In this document: one piece after another, positions 60,905 to 64,000 of the stretch | Numbering within the stretch: position 1 is the stretch's first letter | Layout: each line of letters opens with the position of its first letter | Source: Balneolaceae bacterium | GTDB taxonomy: Bacteria > Bacteroidota > Rhodothermia > Balneolales > Balneolaceae | DNA: 64,000 nt | Assembly (NCBI GenBank): GCA_020832285.1 | Contig: JAFIFB010000110.1 | Coordinates: forward strand, 45,763 to 109,762 | Direction of reading: 5' to 3' | The notes under the pieces: model-generated | What the model was told of the DNA's origin: nothing | What the model saw: only the letters and a program-made list of their open reading frames with translations | Database searches by the model: none | Made by a program: the position numbers and the translations under genes

Positions 60905-62902
60905 ATGCGGTTACCTTCATTCTTGATGTTGATATTGTTCCTGTGCCTTTCCATGGAAGTGAAGGCACAGTTTGACAGGGAAATTCTGGATGAAGTTCGT
61001 GTATTTAACCGCTTTGGTGATATTTCAGAGAGCGACTTTGAGGCAGACGGGGGCCACGGATATCCCTACGAATATCTGAAAAAAGAGTCCCTTATTCGTG
61101 TTCAGGAGCGCGACCGGGGTATCGTAGCGATGGTGGATAATCTGATCCGCATAAAAGTGCACACCGACGATCCTCTCGAAAAAGCTGAAGCTTCGATGGT
61201 GGGCATTCCGTACTATTTTGCTGATGATGTTGAACGCATCGTCAATTTTGAAGCGGTGACCCATCACCCCGATGGCACCCAATCGAGGCTCGAACGGGGT
61301 ACTACTGCCACTGTTGATCTGAATACACGGTACAGAATTCTCGAGTTCGAAATGCCCGATGTTGAGCAGGGTTCCATCATCGAGTACAAATACACCCTTG
61401 AACGCCGCTACATTGAAGAGCTCCCCGATTTTTATTTTGCGCATCGGGTACCCACACGTGAAGCCACACTTTATGTGCAAAATGCTGATTTTGTCCGCTA
61501 CGATGTGGTGGAGCAGAATGTAAATTTTGACGTTCAATACGAAGAGCATCGCGTGGATACCAGCAGCATTCCTCTTGTGTTTACCTACCAGCGGCCCGAT
61601 CCGGTTTTTGTTCAGAAATGGAGTGCCGAAGATATTCCTGCTGTGGATGCTGCTACCTATATCTCCTCAATTGATGACATTCGCGCGAAAATGAAATTTC
61701 AGATCAGTGAGTTTGGGATGCCGCGGCAGTCCCTCGAAAACAGCTGGGATTATGTGGCCGCTCAAATTTACCGGAACTACAATCCCTACAGCCTGATTGA
61801 CGAATTTGACGACCTGAAAAATGCAGGGCGCGATATCGCTGCAAATGAAGAGACTGAAGAAGAGGCGATGAATGCCATATTCCGCCTTCTGAACGGAACA
61901 GTTCAATTCAACGAGCAGCCGGGTGTATTTCCGGAGCGCAGTTTAGAACATGTAATTGAGGGAGAGCCATCGGATCAGGCCGAAATTAATCTCACACTGC
62001 TGGCCATGCTTCGTGGTGCGGGGATCGAAGCAAAACCGCTGTATATCTCCAACCGGGATTTCGGACGTATCAACAAGTCATTTCCCTCACTGTTCCAGTT
62101 CAACAGCTTGCTTGTGGTGAGTGAAATTGAAGGCGATACCTATTTTATGGATGCGTCTTATCCCAACAGTGTGCCGAACCTTATTCCTGTGGAGGCCTAC
62201 AATGAGCAGGGAATGGCACTGGGTGAGGATGGGTATGAATGGATCGATATTTCTCCGGAGCGCAGTATCTTCAAGCTCGACATTGCGTTGGATGCGGTCC
62301 TTACACACAACGGCAATCTCAGGGGTACACTTTTTGCCCAGACCAGGGGATACCCCGCGCAGCAGATCCGCCAGAACCTGGAAAGGGGCACACCGCTTCG
62401 GGACATCATACGCGAAACTTTTTTTGATGTTTATGATGATATAGAACTCTCCGGAAACGAAATACGCGTGGATGATCGTGATCTTGATGATGTGCGGGTG
62501 AGTACAACTTTTGAAATCCCAAATTATGCAGTCACATTTACCGAAGGAATTGAATTTCGTCCGATGGTGGTTGGCTATCTGTTCCGCAATCCTTTTGAGT
62601 CGGACGAAAGACGGGCCCCCATCACACTCGATGCTCCCGAACTGATCTCAATTAATTATAATATTGAGCTTCCCGATGGTTTTTCGGTGGATGTATCCGG
62701 CGACACCAACACCACAAGCCTTCGGGGTGCAAGCCTGTTCGAAGAGTATCTGACCGAGCAAAACCGTATTGAGTATACATTTGAAGTGGATATCAGCCGC
62801 AAGGAGTTTCCAGCCGATGATTATAACCAGCTTCGACAGCTTTATCAGCGATGGGTGTCGTTAAGCAACGATACCTGGTATATCGAGGGTCAGCGGTTAT
62901 GA
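60905..62902 (+). CDS. DUF3857 / transglutaminase-like exported protein
   Basis: A 665-residue exported protein (leader ends EVKAQ, residue 22). It carries a DUF3857 beta domain (about 50-220: LIRVQERDRGIVAMVDN, RYRILEFEMPDVEQGSIIEY), a transglutaminase-like core (about 280-440: NGTVQFNEQPGVFPERSLE, LTLLAMLRGAGIEAKPLY, YFMDASYPNSVPNLIP) and a C-terminal DUF3858-type domain. The usual catalytic cysteine position reads G-E-P-S-D-Q-A, so Cys is replaced and a classic Cys-His-Asp protease/transglutaminase activity is doubtful; this is common in the family. Between pyrC (16 bases) and tsaB (4-base overlap). Confidence 0.85.
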   Translation: MRLPSFLMLILFLCLSMEVKAQFDREILDEVRVFNRFGDISESDFEADGGHGYPYEYLKKESLIRVQERDRGIVAMVDNLIRIKVHTDDPLEKAEASMVGIPYYFADDVERIVNFEAVTHHPDGTQSRLERGTTATVDLNTRYRILEFEMPDVEQGSIIEYKYTLERRYIEELPDFYFAHRVPTREATLYVQNADFVRYDVVEQNVNFDVQYEEHRVDTSSIPLVFTYQRPDPVFVQKWSAEDIPAVDAATYISSIDDIRAKMKFQISEFGMPRQSLENSWDYVAAQIYRNYNPYSLIDEFDDLKNAGRDIAANEETEEEAMNAIFRLLNGTVQFNEQPGVFPERSLEHVIEGEPSDQAEINLTLLAMLRGAGIEAKPLYISNRDFGRINKSFPSLFQFNSLLVVSEIEGDTYFMDASYPNSVPNLIPVEAYNEQGMALGEDGYEWIDISPERSIFKLDIALDAVLTHNGNLRGTLFAQTRGYPAQQIRQNLERGTPLRDIIRETFFDVYDDIELSGNEIRVDDRDLDDVRVSTTFEIPNYAVTFTEGIEFRPMVVGYLFRNPFESDERRAPITLDAPELISINYNIELPDGFSVDVSGDTNTTSLRGASLFEEYLTEQNRIEYTFEVDISRKEFPADDYNQLRQLYQRWVSLSNDTWYIEGQRL

Positions 62903-63567
62903 TCCTCGCCATCGAGACCTCCACACCCGTCTGTTCGGTTGCCCTCGGAAAAAACAGCCGCACCATCGTGGAAAAAAGAATAGAGGGGAGAGGGGTTCAT
63001 TCCGAGCGTACTTTTACCTTCACACGTGAACTTCTCGACCGTCACGAAATTGGCATCCGAGATCTTGAAGCGGTGCTTTTCAGTCACGGCCCGGGTTCCT
63101 ATACCGGGTTGCGAATCGGGGCAGCGGCGATCAAAGGATTGCTCTTTCAGCGGGATGTTCCCCTCTGGACACTTCCTACACTCTTCAGCTTCGCCGTACC
63201 ATTTCTGAACCGCTATCCTGCTCGCGTTCATGCTGTGATTGATGCCCGGCGCCAGCATCTCTATCATCAGAAAACCGAGTACCCGGCCGAAGAGAAGCTT
63301 GTAATATCTGAACCGAAAGTAGTCGAATTAACCAGGCTTGAAGGTGAAATTCAGCAGGGAGATATTGTTGTCGGAACCGGCTGGAACCGGATGGAGATCG
63401 AAAACAGGGATCAGATCAGTTTTTACGGAACCGAAGCGATCTCTGCAAAGAACCTGATCCAGGGATGGTACCATCCGCTTGTAAAACCGCACTTTCTTCA
63501 ACGCGATGTACAGCAGTTCGAGCCAGAATATCTGACCCTGTCTCAGGTGAACAATTCGTCTGTTTGA
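62899..63567 (+). CDS. tsaB: tRNA threonylcarbamoyladenosine biosynthesis protein TsaB
   Basis: A 222-residue ASKHA-fold protein, started at ATG 62899 (MILAIETSTPVCSVALG), which overlaps the previous stop as ATGA; the open frame reaches back to 62851 but those residues do not fit the family. Hallmarks: IETSTPVCSVAL at 4-15, HSERTF, and the switch GPGSYTGLRIGAAAIKGL at about 71-88. TsaB is the non-catalytic scaffold partner of TsaD and TsaE in making t6A on tRNAs that read ANN codons. Last gene of the pyrC operon. Confidence 0.95.
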   Translation: MILAIETSTPVCSVALGKNSRTIVEKRIEGRGVHSERTFTFTRELLDRHEIGIRDLEAVLFSHGPGSYTGLRIGAAAIKGLLFQRDVPLWTLPTLFSFAVPFLNRYPARVHAVIDARRQHLYHQKTEYPAEEKLVISEPKVVELTRLEGEIQQGDIVVGTGWNRMEIENRDQISFYGTEAISAKNLIQGWYHPLVKPHFLQRDVQQFEPEYLTLSQVNNSSV

Positions 63568-64000
63568 ATAACCGGATTATTTGTAAAGAAGCTATTCACT
63601 GTTTTTCGGATTCCAATCCATTCAAGTAAATTTTTAGTCTCGATGAAAATCTCTCACCTTGGCAGTAGGGATATTATGGCAAAAAACATAGTAGCGGCGT
63701 AAATTCAGATGCCGTAAACCTGGGATTCTTATACGCCGCCTGCTGTAGTTAATAATGGCTCCTGTCATCTCGACTAACCCGCATTTCTCACAGAAAAAAT
63801 TATGAATAAATCTATCAATCTGATTATTAATGCCTTAGCCTGCAATTTCGGCGATTGCCCCAAAAACACCCTGTCAGATGCTGCGAAATTTGCCCGTGGG
63901 CTGTGTTGTCTCGGAAATGATTTGCTCAACGTACTCTGGTACGTTTCCGCCACCATTTCCGAGACGCCTTGCCCACAACCAAATTTCTTGGTGAGAAATG
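63568..64000. repeat. Gene-free end with nested inverted-repeat element
   Basis: Outer inverted repeat CATTTCTCAC (63782-63791) / GTGAGAAATG (63991-64000, the window edge). Inside are nested pairs GAAATTTG/CAAATTTC (63885-63892, 63980-63987), GTGGGC/GCCCAC (63896-63901, 63971-63976), TCTCGGAAATG/CATTTCCGAGA (63909-63919, 63954-63964) and ACGTAC-tctg-GTACGT (63929-63944). It is preceded by a GTCATCTCGACTAACCCG phrase of a Bacteroidota repeat type. It looks like the end of an insertion sequence or a MITE. Bases 63568-63760 hold nothing recognised. Confidence 0.8.

Noticed and set aside
1..64000. tRNA or rRNA genes
   Set aside because: Read for T-loop-like GTTCGAATC and rRNA landmarks; none convincing was found by eye. 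A covariance-model scan would be decisive.

Overview
The window reads as a chromosome segment of a Bacteroidota/Balneolota-type bacterium, most likely a member of the Balneolaceae. This is inferred from a sigma-70/FecR/SusC/SusD locus, a very long secreted protein with a sorting-type C-terminal domain, the dimeric type of glycyl-tRNA synthetase, many lipoproteins with Bacteroidota-style lipoboxes, and weak Shine-Dalgarno signals. No rRNA, tRNA or CRISPR array was recognised.

Layout. 1-2.3 kb: a direct duplication of a small unknown gene flanking a beta-propeller lipoprotein. 2.3-8.3 kb: an RsbW-like kinase facing a three-gene RND efflux operon (adaptor, pump, TolC). 8.6-13.4 kb: housekeeping genes (trxA, a methyltransferase, glycyl-tRNA synthetase, asd) and a small unknown gene. 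13.4-13.55 kb: two perfect hairpins ending in a T-run, ahead of a 2428-residue lamin-tail/Ig-like surface protein (13.6-20.9 kb). 20.9-24.7 kb: a cytochrome-c-tailed propeller/HEAT lipoprotein preceded by a ThuA gene that has lost its middle. 24.7-25.6 kb: a repeat-rich gap. 25.6-33.2 kb: HD hydrolase, thioesterase, M42 peptidase, phosphodiesterase-like lipoprotein, MFS transporter and EEP-family lipoprotein.

33.4-51.8 kb is the accessory centre: ECF sigma factor, FecR anti-sigma, SusC, SusD, a DUF1080-PA14 lipoprotein, a sorbosone-dehydrogenase/cupredoxin fusion, ThuA, an Nramp-like transporter without the usual metal-binding motifs, a second DUF1080 protein and a GH88-like hydrolase. Together these look like a locus for taking up and dismantling an oxidised (3-keto) or unsaturated glycoside. 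The sigma and FecR genes are separated by an island made of a RAYT (REP-associated tyrosine transposase) and about 20 short palindromes in repeating order. The stretch from inside susC to about 50.4 kb is visibly more AT-rich than its surroundings.

52.5-63.6 kb: methylmalonate-semialdehyde dehydrogenase, a second RAYT with its own mirrored palindromes, two alkaline-phosphatase-superfamily genes (the first lacking its middle), an orphan GMC oxidoreductase with a cysteine-rich segment that could supply the 3-keto step, then a pyrC/DUF3857/tsaB operon. The last 220 bases hold a nested inverted-repeat element. All functional statements are homology recognised by eye; none was checked by search.
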